Part shown: piece after piece, positions 6,979 through 14,539 of the stretch
How positions within the stretch are numbered: the stretch's first letter is position 1
How the letters are laid out: the number at the start of each line of letters is the position of its first letter
Assembly (NCBI RefSeq): GCF_020162115.1
Contig: NZ_CP083911.1
Location: 1,674,001 to 1,738,000, forward strand
Direction: 5' to 3'
DNA from: Tepidimonas taiwanensis
GTDB lineage: Bacteria > Pseudomonadota > Gammaproteobacteria > Burkholderiales > Burkholderiaceae_C
DNA length: 64,000 nt
Translations under genes and position numbers: made by a program
The notes under the pieces: generated by a model
The model's database searches: none
The model's input: only the letters and a program-made list of their open reading frames with translations
What the model was told of the DNA's origin: nothing

Positions 6979-8582
6979 GCCTGACCCTGCGCCCTTACCA
7001 GCAGCGCGTGCTCGACGAGCTTTGGCAGTGGTTCGCCGACCACCCGGACGGCGACCCCATCGTCGAAGCGTGCGTCGGCGCTGGCAAGAGCGTGCTCATT
7101 GCCGAGCTGTGCCGCCGCGCGATTGCGCAATACCCCGGCACGCGCATTCTGATGCTGGTGCACAGCAAGGAGCTGATCGAGCAAAACCTTGCCAAGTTGA
7201 TCGCGGTGTGGCCGGATGCGCCTGTTGGGGCCTATAGCGCCTCGATGGGCGCGCGCCAGCTTGGGCGCGCCATCACCTACGCCACCATCGGCAGCGTGCG
7301 CAACCGCGCGCACCAGCTCGGGCACCTCGACCTGCTGCTGGTGGATGAGTGCCACCTGATCAGCGACAGCGAGACCACCATGTACCGCAAGCTGATCGAC
7401 GAGCTGCGCCGCTACTGCCCGCATCTGCGGGTCATTGGCTGGACGGGCACGCCATTCCGTGGCGACGGCGTATGGCTGACGCAAAGCGGCCTGTTCACCC
7501 ACATCGCCGCGCGCGTGACCATGCGCGAGCTGCTCGACGATGGCTACCTTGCCCCGCTGGTGCGCGCCGAGACCTCCGCCCGCATCGACACCAGCGGCGT
7601 GCGCCTGCAAGGCGGCGACTACGTGGTGCAGGCGCTGGCCCAGGCGTCGGACAAGACCGAAATCGTGCGCGCCGCCTGCGCCGAAATCGTGCGCCTGGCC
7701 GCAGACCGCCAGCGTTGGCTGGTGTTTGCCGTGACCATCGAGCACGCGCAGCACATCGCCATGGAGCTGCAGGTGGCGCACGGCATCGCCTGTGATGTCG
7801 TGAGCGCGAAGACGCCAAAGGCCGAGCGCGAGCGGCTGATCCGCGACTTTCGCGCCGGGCGGCTGCGCGCGCTGGTCAACGTCGCCGTGCTCACCACCGG
7901 GTTTGACGTGCCGGAGCTCGACTGCATCGCGCTGCTGCGCGCCACCCGCAGCCCCGTGCTCTACGTGCAAATCGCAGGGCGCGGCATGCGCACCGCGCCG
8001 GGCAAGCGCGACTGCCTGTGGCTGGACTTCACCGACACCACGGCCACGCTCGGGCCTGTGGATCAGGTCAAGGGCCGCGTCAAGCAGGCCAAAGGCGGCG
8101 GCGAAGCCCCCATCAAGCACTGCGAGGCATGCGGCAACCCCAACCCCGCAGGTGCGCGCAAATGCGCCGCCTGCGGGCACGCGCTCCCGGAGCCCGAGCG
8201 CGTGCAGCACATGCGCGTGGCCGACACATCATCCGCCGTGCTCAGCACCGACATCGTGTGGCACAGCGTGACCGAGGTGGCCTACTCACGACACCCTGGC
8301 AAAGACGGCAAACCCGACACCCTGCGCGTGGACTACTGGAGCGCCTGGCGGCGCGTGGCCAGCGAGTTCATTTGCCTGGAGCACGAGGGTTACGCGCGCA
8401 TGAAGGCGCGGCAGTGGTGGCAGCAACGCGGCGAGATGCCGCCGCCCGACACCATCGACGAGGCGCTTGCGCGCACGAGCGAGCTGCGCGAACCCAGCCC
8501 CATCGCCGTGCAGATGGATGGCAAATACCCGCGCGTCGTCGCCTGCCGGTTCGACACGAGTAAGGAGGCAATCACGACATGA
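6975..8582 (+). CDS. SF2 DEAD/DEAH-type phage helicase with zinc ribbon
   Basis: A 535-residue helicase starting at ATG 6975 (MSLTLRPYQQRVLDEL, with Q-motif-like residues), overlapping the nuclease stop (ATGA). Motif I is ACVGAGKSVL, motif II is DECH (LLVDECHLI), motif III is GWTGTP, and motif VI is QIAGRGMR. A CEACG ... CAACG zinc ribbon lies near residue 385. It is likely the replicative or restart helicase of the phage, acting with the recombination module. The C-terminal ~120 residues are phage-specific. Confidence 0.85.
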   Translation: MSLTLRPYQQRVLDELWQWFADHPDGDPIVEACVGAGKSVLIAELCRRAIAQYPGTRILMLVHSKELIEQNLAKLIAVWPDAPVGAYSASMGARQLGRAITYATIGSVRNRAHQLGHLDLLLVDECHLISDSETTMYRKLIDELRRYCPHLRVIGWTGTPFRGDGVWLTQSGLFTHIAARVTMRELLDDGYLAPLVRAETSARIDTSGVRLQGGDYVVQALAQASDKTEIVRAACAEIVRLAADRQRWLVFAVTIEHAQHIAMELQVAHGIACDVVSAKTPKAERERLIRDFRAGRLRALVNVAVLTTGFDVPELDCIALLRATRSPVLYVQIAGRGMRTAPGKRDCLWLDFTDTTATLGPVDQVKGRVKQAKGGGEAPIKHCEACGNPNPAGARKCAACGHALPEPERVQHMRVADTSSAVLSTDIVWHSVTEVAYSRHPGKDGKPDTLRVDYWSAWRRVASEFICLEHEGYARMKARQWWQQRGEMPPPDTIDEALARTSELREPSPIAVQMDGKYPRVVACRFDTSKEAITT

Positions 8583-8791
8583 CATCCATGACCGCCATCG
8601 AGCTTGTCGCCGTGCGCGACGCGCTGCGCGCCAGGCTTGCCGAGCTCGACGCCATCCGCGCCACATGCGAGCACTGCGAGCACTACGCGCAGCCGCCGAT
8701 GTGCAGGCGCTTCAACGCAGAGCCGCCGGAGGAATTCCGCCGCGACGAGGGCGCGTGCCCTGAGTGGCGGTTTGACGGGGTGCCGTTTTGA
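8579..8791 (+). CDS. Small Cys-rich phage protein
   Basis: A 70-residue protein with CEHCEHY ... CRRF ... CPEW, four to five cysteines plus histidines that could bind zinc. The N-terminal half is a helix. It overlaps the helicase stop by 4 bases (ATGA). Function unknown. Confidence 0.65.
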   Translation: MTSMTAIELVAVRDALRARLAELDAIRATCEHCEHYAQPPMCRRFNAEPPEEFRRDEGACPEWRFDGVPF

Positions 8792-8800
8792 GTTGTGAAC

Positions 8801-9179
8801 ATGAAATCCATTCATGACCTCATCAAGCAGCATCTGAAAAAAGCAGAAATCGCCACTGCGCAGGAAATTGCAGACGCAATCCGGCAGCCTGTCAGTGAAG
8901 TGCTGATCCGCGATTCGGCTGCTGTGCATTGAATGCGTTGTGCAACGCATGGATTCAGAGTACTGGAAAAAAGGTTGCGAGCCGAAATACGGGCTCGTTC
9001 ATTCGACACGCAGAAGCCAGCCTATCGCGCAGAGTCAAGCGTGGACAGGAACAGACTGGACGCACGCCACCGCGCGCCCTGGGTGTCTGGACCACGAGCG
9101 CATCCCAAGCCGTCGCGGCAATGAGCGTGTGGCGTACCAGCCGCCGCAGTTTTTCGTAACCGGAAAGAGATCGCAATGA
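8801..9179 (+). pseudogene. Phage gene split by a +1 frameshift (winged-helix-like N-terminus)
   Basis: The frame starting at ATG 8801 encodes 43 residues (MKSIHDLIKQHLKKAEIATA...SAAVH) and stops at 8930-8932. The next frame is open from 8907 to 9179 and continues naturally as ...ECVVQRMDSEYWKKGCEPKYG. Removing one base near 8928-8930 joins both parts into a ~126-residue protein with an N-terminal helix-turn-helix-like region. The second frame's stop (9177-9179) overlaps the dUTPase ATG in the same ATGA style used throughout this operon, so the downstream part was selected in this frame. The slip site (CAT TGA) does not allow good re-pairing, so a genuine indel or sequencing error is likelier than programmed frameshifting. 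Confidence 0.55.
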
Positions 9180-9685
9180 AGATCAAGATCAAGAAGACCC
9201 ACCCAAACGCCACCATGCCGACCTACGCCACCGACGGCGCTGCGTGCTTTGACCTGTATGCGGCCACCGTCAACGGCGCAGCGCAGATCGGCGACATCTG
9301 CTATCCCGGCCATCCAGTCGTGGTGGACACCGGGCTGGCCTTCGAGGTGCCCGAGGGCTACATGCTCCGCATTGCCAGCCGATCCGGGCTGGCTTTCAAG
9401 CACGGCATCGACGCCTTCCCGGGCGTGATCGACAGCGACTACCGCGGGCCGGTGAAGGTGCTGCTCAAGTGCTGGCACCTGGACGAAGACGAGCCGCCGG
9501 TGCGCATCGATCCGGGCGACCGCATTGCGCAAGCCTACGTGTGCGCGGTGCCGCGCGTGACCTTCACCGAGGTGGAGGAACTGAGCGCCACGGCGCGCGG
9601 CGTGGGCGGCTTTGGCAGCACCGGGGGCGGTAAGGTGGAGCTGCGCCTGGAGACCGCCGAGCGCGTTTTGAGGGGAGAGGAATGA
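9176..9685 (+). CDS. dut: dUTP diphosphatase
   Basis: A 169-residue trimeric-type dUTPase. Motif 1 is seen as YATDGAACFDLYA, motif 2 in RIASRSGLAFKHGI, motif 3 in GVIDSDYRGPV, motif 4 in GDRIAQ, and motif 5 as ARGVGGFGSTGGG at the C-terminus. It hydrolyses dUTP to dUMP and pyrophosphate, keeping uracil out of phage DNA. The start is in an ATGA overlap with the preceding split gene; the stop overlaps the next gene. Confidence 0.93.
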   Translation: MKIKIKKTHPNATMPTYATDGAACFDLYAATVNGAAQIGDICYPGHPVVVDTGLAFEVPEGYMLRIASRSGLAFKHGIDAFPGVIDSDYRGPVKVLLKCWHLDEDEPPVRIDPGDRIAQAYVCAVPRVTFTEVEELSATARGVGGFGSTGGGKVELRLETAERVLRGEE

Positions 9686-10074
9686 GCACGAAACCAGAGG
9701 CCTTGCGGCTGGCTGCCGCGTGCGAGGAAAGCGCCAGAGCGTGGTTGCACGAGATCGACACCCGACAGAGGGCAGCCGCCGAACTGCGCCGATTGCATAC
9801 AGAGGTGGAGTGGCTGAAGCCCATGACTGCTGTGACGATTGGCATCGGGAAAGGTGACGGAAATCTATTCGTTCATGGCGACTACGATTCAATCAAAGCC
9901 GCTCAATCCCTTGTGTTCCGCGCCGAGGGGATGGAGAAGGCGTTGAAAGATATCCGAAGCCTAAGCTCGATTAATTCTGCGATGAACCCCAATCCGTTCG
10001 CGCTCACCGTCATGTTGGGCGACATCCACCATATCGCAGATACTGCGCTGGCGAAGGAGAAAGACAATGACTGA
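9682..10074 (+). CDS. Phage accessory protein (PEALRLAA/AAAELRRLH family)
   Basis: A 130-residue, largely helical protein. Its N-terminus (KPEALRLAA ... AAELRRLHTEVEWL) is closely similar to that of the gene at 10347, so the two are partial paralogs. These N-terminal modules are common among Ea22/ead-like accessory proteins of phage early regions. Starts in an ATGA overlap with dut. Function unknown. Confidence 0.6.
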   Translation: MSTKPEALRLAAACEESARAWLHEIDTRQRAAAELRRLHTEVEWLKPMTAVTIGIGKGDGNLFVHGDYDSIKAAQSLVFRAEGMEKALKDIRSLSSINSAMNPNPFALTVMLGDIHHIADTALAKEKDND

Positions 10075-10336
10075 CCGCTACGAACGCATCCGCAAGGCTC
10101 TGGAGAAGGAGCTGACGCCTGGGCCGTGGGAAATCAAAGACGGCCGTACTGATACGGTGGAGAGCGTCCAGGGGTACCCGGTGTGCACCGTCCACTGGCA
10201 GCCAGACGAGCGGTACGGTCATGGGTCGCGCGCGGTGTATATCGCTGCCTGCGACCCCGACACGATCCGGGCGCTGCTGGAAGAACGGGACGCCCTGCGC
10301 GAGCAGCTTGGAAAAGGCATGGAACAGAAGGCATGA
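10067..10336 (+). CDS. Small phage accessory protein (ead-like)
   Basis: An 89-residue protein: MTDRYERIRKALEKELTPGPWE ... AACDPDTIRALLEERDALREQL. The LTPGPWE and CDPDTIRALLEE signatures are typical of Ea22/ead-type early phage proteins of unknown function. It overlaps the previous gene's end by 8 bases. The C-terminal helix could form a coiled coil. Confidence 0.6.
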   Translation: MTDRYERIRKALEKELTPGPWEIKDGRTDTVESVQGYPVCTVHWQPDERYGHGSRAVYIAACDPDTIRALLEERDALREQLGKGMEQKA

Positions 10337-10346
10337 AGGAACAAGC

Positions 10347-10625
10347 ATGACCTACAAAACCCAACCCGAAGCCCTGCGGCTGGCTGCTCAACTCGAAGAC
10401 ACCGAGGGCATGAGACTGCACTTGCTGCCCTACGCCGCCGCCGAACTGCGCCGCCTGCACGCCGAGGTCGAGTCACTCCGCACCGATGCAGAGCGGTATC
10501 GGTGGCTAAGGGACAAGGCTGACTCGATCACGGTATGCGATTGCACGAGCGACGGGGAGTGGATTCCGTTGCATCCAAACAATATCGACTCCACGATTGA
10601 TGCGGCGATGAAGGCTGAGCCCTAA
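10347..10625 (+). CDS. Phage accessory protein, paralog of the gene at 9682
   Basis: A 92-residue protein sharing PEALRLAA and AAAELRRLHAEVESL with the product of 9682-10074, then a different C-terminus with ERYRWLRDKAD and a DAAM ending seen in many phage early proteins. The ATG is preceded by AAGGA. The duplication suggests modular gene shuffling. Function unknown. Confidence 0.6.
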   Translation: MTYKTQPEALRLAAQLEDTEGMRLHLLPYAAAELRRLHAEVESLRTDAERYRWLRDKADSITVCDCTSDGEWIPLHPNNIDSTIDAAMKAEP

Positions 10626-10654
10626 TCTGGTCGCGCGACACCAATGAGAGCAGC

Positions 10655-11062
10655 ATGAACATGTACCGCATTTCATCCCAAGCCGGTGTTGACCTTGGCG
10701 TCTACGCCGGTAACACGGCGCAGCGCGCCGAAGGCGTCGGCTTGGACGAATTGCTAACCGTCATTGATCAGCATGGAGCGATTATGGAAACGAAACATAC
10801 CCCCGGCCCGTGGACTGCTGAGGAAAGGAATGGGCGAGGAATGGGCTGGAAAGCTGGCCCAGCTTGGCTTGGAGAAAAGGCGTGGAGCGAAGAATGCGCC
10901 GCAAACGCCAGACTGATTGCCGCAGCGCCTGATCTACTTGAGGCTTTACAAGAGATCGTATCGGCAGCAGATGGGGAAGGGTGGTCGCAACTTGATGCCA
11001 CATTTTCAAAAGCCCGCGCAGCAATCGCCAAGGCCACCGGCCAGAAAGGTGTAAAGCCATGA
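10655..11062 (+). CDS. Phage accessory protein (ANARLIAAAPDLLEAL family)
   Basis: A 135-residue protein. Residues from about 45 carry HTPGPWTAEE ... CAANARLIAAAPDLLEALQEI, the hallmark of a very common phage family of unknown function. The first ~44 residues differ from that family, which often begins at METKHTPGPW, so ATG 10784 (M44) is an alternative start. Its end overlaps the next gene by 4 bases. Confidence 0.55.
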   Translation: MNMYRISSQAGVDLGVYAGNTAQRAEGVGLDELLTVIDQHGAIMETKHTPGPWTAEERNGRGMGWKAGPAWLGEKAWSEECAANARLIAAAPDLLEALQEIVSAADGEGWSQLDATFSKARAAIAKATGQKGVKP

Positions 11063-11277
11063 GCACCGAACGACTGAAGCTCGGCAATCGGGAAGAAGAC
11101 TACCTCGTGCGTCTGTCGCCGTTCGATTGGAGTCTGAGGGAAGTCGGCAGGATTCAGCATCAGGGACGTGAGTATGTAATCCTGCGTCACGCCCTCACTG
11201 GGGATTTATACGCAAGGGATATTTCGGCCGACTACCCACGCCTGATTCGCGCGTTTGCCAACAATCACACAAACTAA
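11059..11277 (+). CDS. Small phage hypothetical protein
   Basis: A 72-residue protein starting in an ATGA overlap with the previous gene. It is basic and probably beta-rich (DYLVRLSPFDWSLREVG). No domain recognised. Base composition is slightly lower in GC than the recombination genes. Confidence 0.5.
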   Translation: MSTERLKLGNREEDYLVRLSPFDWSLREVGRIQHQGREYVILRHALTGDLYARDISADYPRLIRAFANNHTN

Positions 11278-11366
11278 CTAAAAATCCACCATGCCAAGCA
11301 TCATCGAGGCCGTTGGAAACTGGCCGAACGTACACGTTGGGCGCGAGTCGAAACAGGAGAACTGCA

Positions 11367-11654
11367 ATGACTGACAAGAACCAGGTCTATTGGACATACA
11401 ACCTTCCGCTGCAGGTGTGGCCTGACGAGGATGGCAAGGATGCTCGAATCCTTAACTACATGCCGAGAAAAGAGTGCGTCATCGACGTGAGTCTGTCTGA
11501 GGTTATTGGTAGCCAGTCGCGCGACGAATTTTTTGAGAGCGCCGCTTTACGTCTTGAAAACCTCGCTCGACTTATGCGCGCCTGCAAAAACGACAGCAAG
11601 GCGGTCGTTTACTACCACGACGCAGGTATGGAAACGGAGCCAACCAATGACTGA
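11367..11654 (+). CDS. Small phage hypothetical protein
   Basis: A 95-residue protein (MTDKNQVYWTYNLPLQVW...). ATG 11367 has an AGGAGA Shine-Dalgarno; an in-frame extension to 11313 has none. The gene ends 8 bases inside the next one. No function recognised; local GC is lower than in the flanking core genes, as expected for accessory phage DNA. Confidence 0.55.
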   Translation: MTDKNQVYWTYNLPLQVWPDEDGKDARILNYMPRKECVIDVSLSEVIGSQSRDEFFESAALRLENLARLMRACKNDSKAVVYYHDAGMETEPTND

Positions 11655-12414
11655 CCGCTATAAATCCCGTGCCAGCACCAGCGCCGATGGATGTGGGAAG
11701 TGGTACATAGTCGATGTTGTTGTCAGCGAGAAAATCCTCGTCGAAATTTCAAATGACGAGGATGAGCACGACGCCAAAGAAATCGCGCTTGGCGAGTCGC
11801 GCCTATTTCGACAAACAGAACTCGAAGTACAGGTGGACATTGAACCAGCCCCAGCCGCCCCCGAGTGTCTGGAGCGTGAGATGCGGTATGCGCATCTGGT
11901 CATCCCGAGGTGGGATGGCGGCGAATCACGGGGGACCCAACAGGAGAGGGGACATGGGCACTACGAGTGCGCTGTTGGGAAGGTCGAGCGCTTGCAGGCA
12001 GAAGTAGAACAACTGCGCAGGTGGGCCGAAACATCGTGGAATCGTGGCTTTCAGCAAGGGCTTCAATGCAACCGCTTGATGGCGGTTCAGGCCACGGACG
12101 CGCTCAAGAAAGAGCGCGAGGCCCACGCCGAGACGAACAGAGCCATGACCGAAGCGTTGCTGGTGATGGAAGAGCGCGAGCAGCGCGACGAAGCCCTGCT
12201 GAGGCAGGCGCTGGAAGGCATTGAACTGCACCTGCGCCACCACGAACGCGGCTGTGTGTTCCTTGACGAAATTGCTCTCGCCCTGCGCGAGCGACTAGCA
12301 GAAACCGCCAATGACCTAACCCGCTGCCCCAACTGTGGAGGACCGGCCGACAATGGGCACGACCGTGAAGTACCGCCAAATCCGTATTGGTGCAGCAAAT
12401 GTACGGAGTCTTGA
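11647..12414 (+). CDS. Phage coiled-coil protein with C-terminal zinc ribbon
   Basis: A 255-residue protein. It begins MTDRYK, echoing the start of the gene at 10067. The middle (about residues 110-215) is strongly helical and likely coiled coil (KVERLQAEVEQLRRWAE; ALKKEREAHAETNRAMTEAL). The C-terminus holds a zinc-ribbon pattern CPNCGG ... YWCSKC. The ATG lies in the overlap with the preceding gene. It may be a DNA- or RNA-binding early regulator, but no family is assigned. Confidence 0.55.
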   Translation: MTDRYKSRASTSADGCGKWYIVDVVVSEKILVEISNDEDEHDAKEIALGESRLFRQTELEVQVDIEPAPAAPECLEREMRYAHLVIPRWDGGESRGTQQERGHGHYECAVGKVERLQAEVEQLRRWAETSWNRGFQQGLQCNRLMAVQATDALKKEREAHAETNRAMTEALLVMEEREQRDEALLRQALEGIELHLRHHERGCVFLDEIALALRERLAETANDLTRCPNCGGPADNGHDREVPPNPYWCSKCTES

Positions 12415-12415
12415 A

Positions 12416-12952
12416 ATGGCAGGCCGCACCAAGCCCAAGCGCAGGCGCCAGAAGCCCCGCGTGATCCGCAGCTACACGCCGTGGCACGAACTGATGGCGA
12501 GCCCGACCGAGCCGCTGCCGCTGGAGTGGCGCACGCACCACCTGACGCGCATGTGGCAAGGGCTGGTGGCGCTGGAGACCGCGCCGCAGCCGACGACGGA
12601 CGACTGGCGCGTGTGCAGCGACGCCGTGAACATGCTTGAGACTCTCATCGCCCGCGGCCCGTGGCTGGCCTGCACCGGCGACATGGTGGACGTGCACGAC
12701 ACCACCGGGCTGCTGAATGACGCGATTGCCGCGCTGGCAATGGCCGGCAGGCGCAGCCTCGAGGGCAAGCCGATACGGCTGGATGGCGCTGGCATCCAAG
12801 CCGTGCGCGCGGTGCTGGAGAGCTACGCCGATGCGCTGGAGGCGCTGAGCGCGCGCGCCATGGTGCGCTGCCACCGGCTGACCGAGCAGCGCATCGCCGA
12901 GATTCTGGCGGGCAAGCGCCTGCCCCACGATGTGGAGGTCATGGACCTATGA
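12416..12952 (+). CDS. Phage hypothetical protein, basic N-terminus
   Basis: A 178-residue protein starting MAGRTKPKRRRQKPRVIRSY, very basic at the N-terminus and helical afterwards. ATG 12416 is preceded by CGGAG and lies just after the previous stop; an in-frame extension to 12335 overlaps the previous gene. The end overlaps the next gene by 4 bases. Function unknown. Confidence 0.6.
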   Translation: MAGRTKPKRRRQKPRVIRSYTPWHELMASPTEPLPLEWRTHHLTRMWQGLVALETAPQPTTDDWRVCSDAVNMLETLIARGPWLACTGDMVDVHDTTGLLNDAIAALAMAGRRSLEGKPIRLDGAGIQAVRAVLESYADALEALSARAMVRCHRLTEQRIAEILAGKRLPHDVEVMDL

Positions 12953-13185
12953 GCATGCTCACCACCGTGTATCTGATCGAGCGTTACGGCCTGCGCCTGA
13001 GCATGGAGCAGCTCGCGCAGGTGTTGGGGCTGGCCGTGGCGACGCTGCACGCGCGCATCGCTCGTGGCGAGCTTGGCATCCCGACCTACGTGGACGGCAA
13101 GATGCGGTTTGCCGACGTGCGCGACGTGGCCGAGTACCTTGACATCAAGCGGCAGGAGGCCCAAGACGCTTTACACGCCCATTGA
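12949..13185 (+). CDS. PrtN/excisionase-like small DNA-binding protein
   Basis: A 78-residue protein: TTVYLIERYGLRLSMEQLAQ ... TLHARIARGELGIPTYVDG ... VRDVAEYLD. The order TVYL..RYG, a helix-turn-helix, then a [GD]..[IL]P wing and a final helix matches the pyocin activator PrtN family and resembles AlpA/excisionase proteins. It may activate late or antirepressor functions or act as the excisionase for the integrase. The C4-type RNA promoter overlaps its last codons. Confidence 0.6.
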   Translation: MSMLTTVYLIERYGLRLSMEQLAQVLGLAVATLHARIARGELGIPTYVDGKMRFADVRDVAEYLDIKRQEAQDALHAH

Positions 13186-13209
13186 CACCCGACGCGCCTG
13201 TGGTATCCT
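13182..13209 (+). promoter_or_regulatory. Promoter of the C4-like RNA/antirepressor unit
   Basis: Consensus -35 TTGACA (13182-13187), 16-bp spacer, and TATCCT -10 (13204-13209). The -35 overlaps the stop codon of the preceding gene. Transcription would begin near 13216, exactly at the base of the first RNA hairpin. Confidence 0.7.
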
Positions 13210-13215
13210 CCACCC

Positions 13216-13490
13216 TGCCAGTGCCGCTGCACTGGCCCGGGGTGACAGCCGGAAAACCAAGGCGCAGCCGCCGCGCCAGCCATGCCGAGATGGCACCGCT
13301 TGCGCGGTTTTTGCTTCGGCGCACGCGTTGCCGAAGCTGGCTGTGGCGCATGCGCAGCCAGTTTCTGGCGGGCCGTGTGCGGGGGGCCGAAAGGCCCGCC
13401 GGTCCCTTGGTTCCGGTCTGTCAACCCGCCACGTGCCTGCCACCCCGTTGACAGGGGGTTGCAGGCGGTTTCAACGGCAAACCAAGGGGC
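13216..13490 (+). ncRNA. C4-type antisense RNA and target leader of the antirepressor gene
   Basis: A leader with dense pairing. First a perfect hairpin (13217-13223/13230-13236), then a long-range helix of about 21 pairs joining 13239-13262 to 13405-13427. Perfect inner hairpins lie at 13313-13320/13330-13337, 13337-13343/13355-13361 and 13367-13374/13393-13400. The strand 13404-13425 (CCCTTGGTT ... CTGTCAAC) is complementary both to 13241-13262 and to two downstream segments, GTTGACAG (13447-13454) and AACCAAGGG (13480-13488). The latter contains the Shine-Dalgarno of the antirepressor gene. This two-block, twice-repeated complementarity is the logic of the phage P1/P7 c4 RNA that represses ant. 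Exact RNA ends and any processing are inferred. Confidence 0.6.
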
Positions 13491-13495
13491 ATGCC

Positions 13496-14536
13496 ATGAC
13501 CGCTTCCACCACCCACCTTCCCGCCACCCTGAACTTTGAGGGCGTCACGCTCGACGTGGTGCACCTCGATAACGAGATGTGGCTAAGGGTTCACGAGATC
13601 GGTGAAGCCTTGGGCTACAGCAAGCCGCTGCAGAGCGTCACCAACCTCTACAACGCCAACGCCTCGGAGTTCACCGACAAGATGACGCGCCTGGTCAAGC
13701 TTCCCACCGCTGGAGGCGAGCAAACGGTGCGCGTCTTCAGCCTGCGCGGCGCGCACCTGCTGGGCATGTTCGCCCGCACCGAGCGCGCCCGCGCCTTCCG
13801 CCGCTGGGTGCTGGACGTGCTGGATCAGTACGTCCAGCAACTGCCCGCCGACGCCACCGAGACGCTGACCCCATCCGAGCAGCAGCAGCTTCAGGAGGCG
13901 GTCAACATGCGCTGCCATGGCCTGCCGCCAGAGCGGCAAGGCAAGGCCCGCGCCGAGATCTGGAGCCGCATCCACCACAGGTTCCGCATCGCCCGCTATC
14001 AGCAACTTCCGCGCCACCAGCTGGTGGAGGCCATCGCCTACGTGCTCAAGATGGACCTGCACGGCTGCCCGCCGCCCGACGCGCCGCAGGCCCGCGAACG
14101 CGTCAGCGAGCGCGACATGCGCGCCATCCGCCGCGTCATATGGCAGATCGCCACGTGCTTCCACCACGACATCGCCTTCGCCCAGGCGGTTTGGAAGTTC
14201 CTGCGCCGCGAACTCCAGCACCCTGCGCCAAACCCGTGGTACGTGGACCAGCTCCCCGGCATCGCCGCGCTGCTGGGCCGCCTGCTGGCCTACGCCATGA
14301 AGGCGCGCGAATTCGTGCAAGATATCGAAAGCCAAGTCATCCGCCACATCCTGCGCGGGCCGCTGGCCGAGGAGACGCTGCTGGAGTTCGCCGCCGCCGA
14401 GCGCGCCAAGATCGGCGGCCTGCTGGCCAGTGAGCCCGATTTGCCAAACTGGCTGCGCGCTGACCTGCTCTTCGTCACCGACCGCTCGCGCGCGCTGCTG
14501 AGCGACTGGCCGGAGTATTCAGAAGCGGCGCACTGA
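13496..14536 (+). CDS. Phage antirepressor, BRO-N domain protein
   Basis: A 346-residue protein. Residues about 10-115 form a BRO-N domain (WLRVHEIGEALGY, VRVFSLRGAHLLGMFART, AFRRWVLDVLD). The rest resembles the C-terminal part of P22-Ant-type antirepressors (RAEIWSRIHHRFRIARYQQL ... HQLVEAIAYVL). Antirepressors bind and inactivate phage repressors, pushing the prophage towards lysis. ATG 13496 follows AAGGGG, which is buried in the C4-like pairing described for 13216-13490, so translation is probably controlled by that RNA. Converges with the integrase gene (3 bases apart). Confidence 0.8.
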   Translation: MTASTTHLPATLNFEGVTLDVVHLDNEMWLRVHEIGEALGYSKPLQSVTNLYNANASEFTDKMTRLVKLPTAGGEQTVRVFSLRGAHLLGMFARTERARAFRRWVLDVLDQYVQQLPADATETLTPSEQQQLQEAVNMRCHGLPPERQGKARAEIWSRIHHRFRIARYQQLPRHQLVEAIAYVLKMDLHGCPPPDAPQARERVSERDMRAIRRVIWQIATCFHHDIAFAQAVWKFLRRELQHPAPNPWYVDQLPGIAALLGRLLAYAMKAREFVQDIESQVIRHILRGPLAEETLLEFAAAERAKIGGLLASEPDLPNWLRADLLFVTDRSRALLSDWPEYSEAAH

Positions 14537-14539
14537 GCC

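Noticed and set aside
8925..8935. Programmed +1 frameshift of prfB type
   Set aside because: The P-site codon CAT cannot re-pair well after a +1 slip and no upstream Shine-Dalgarno-like stimulator is seen; a plain indel is simpler.
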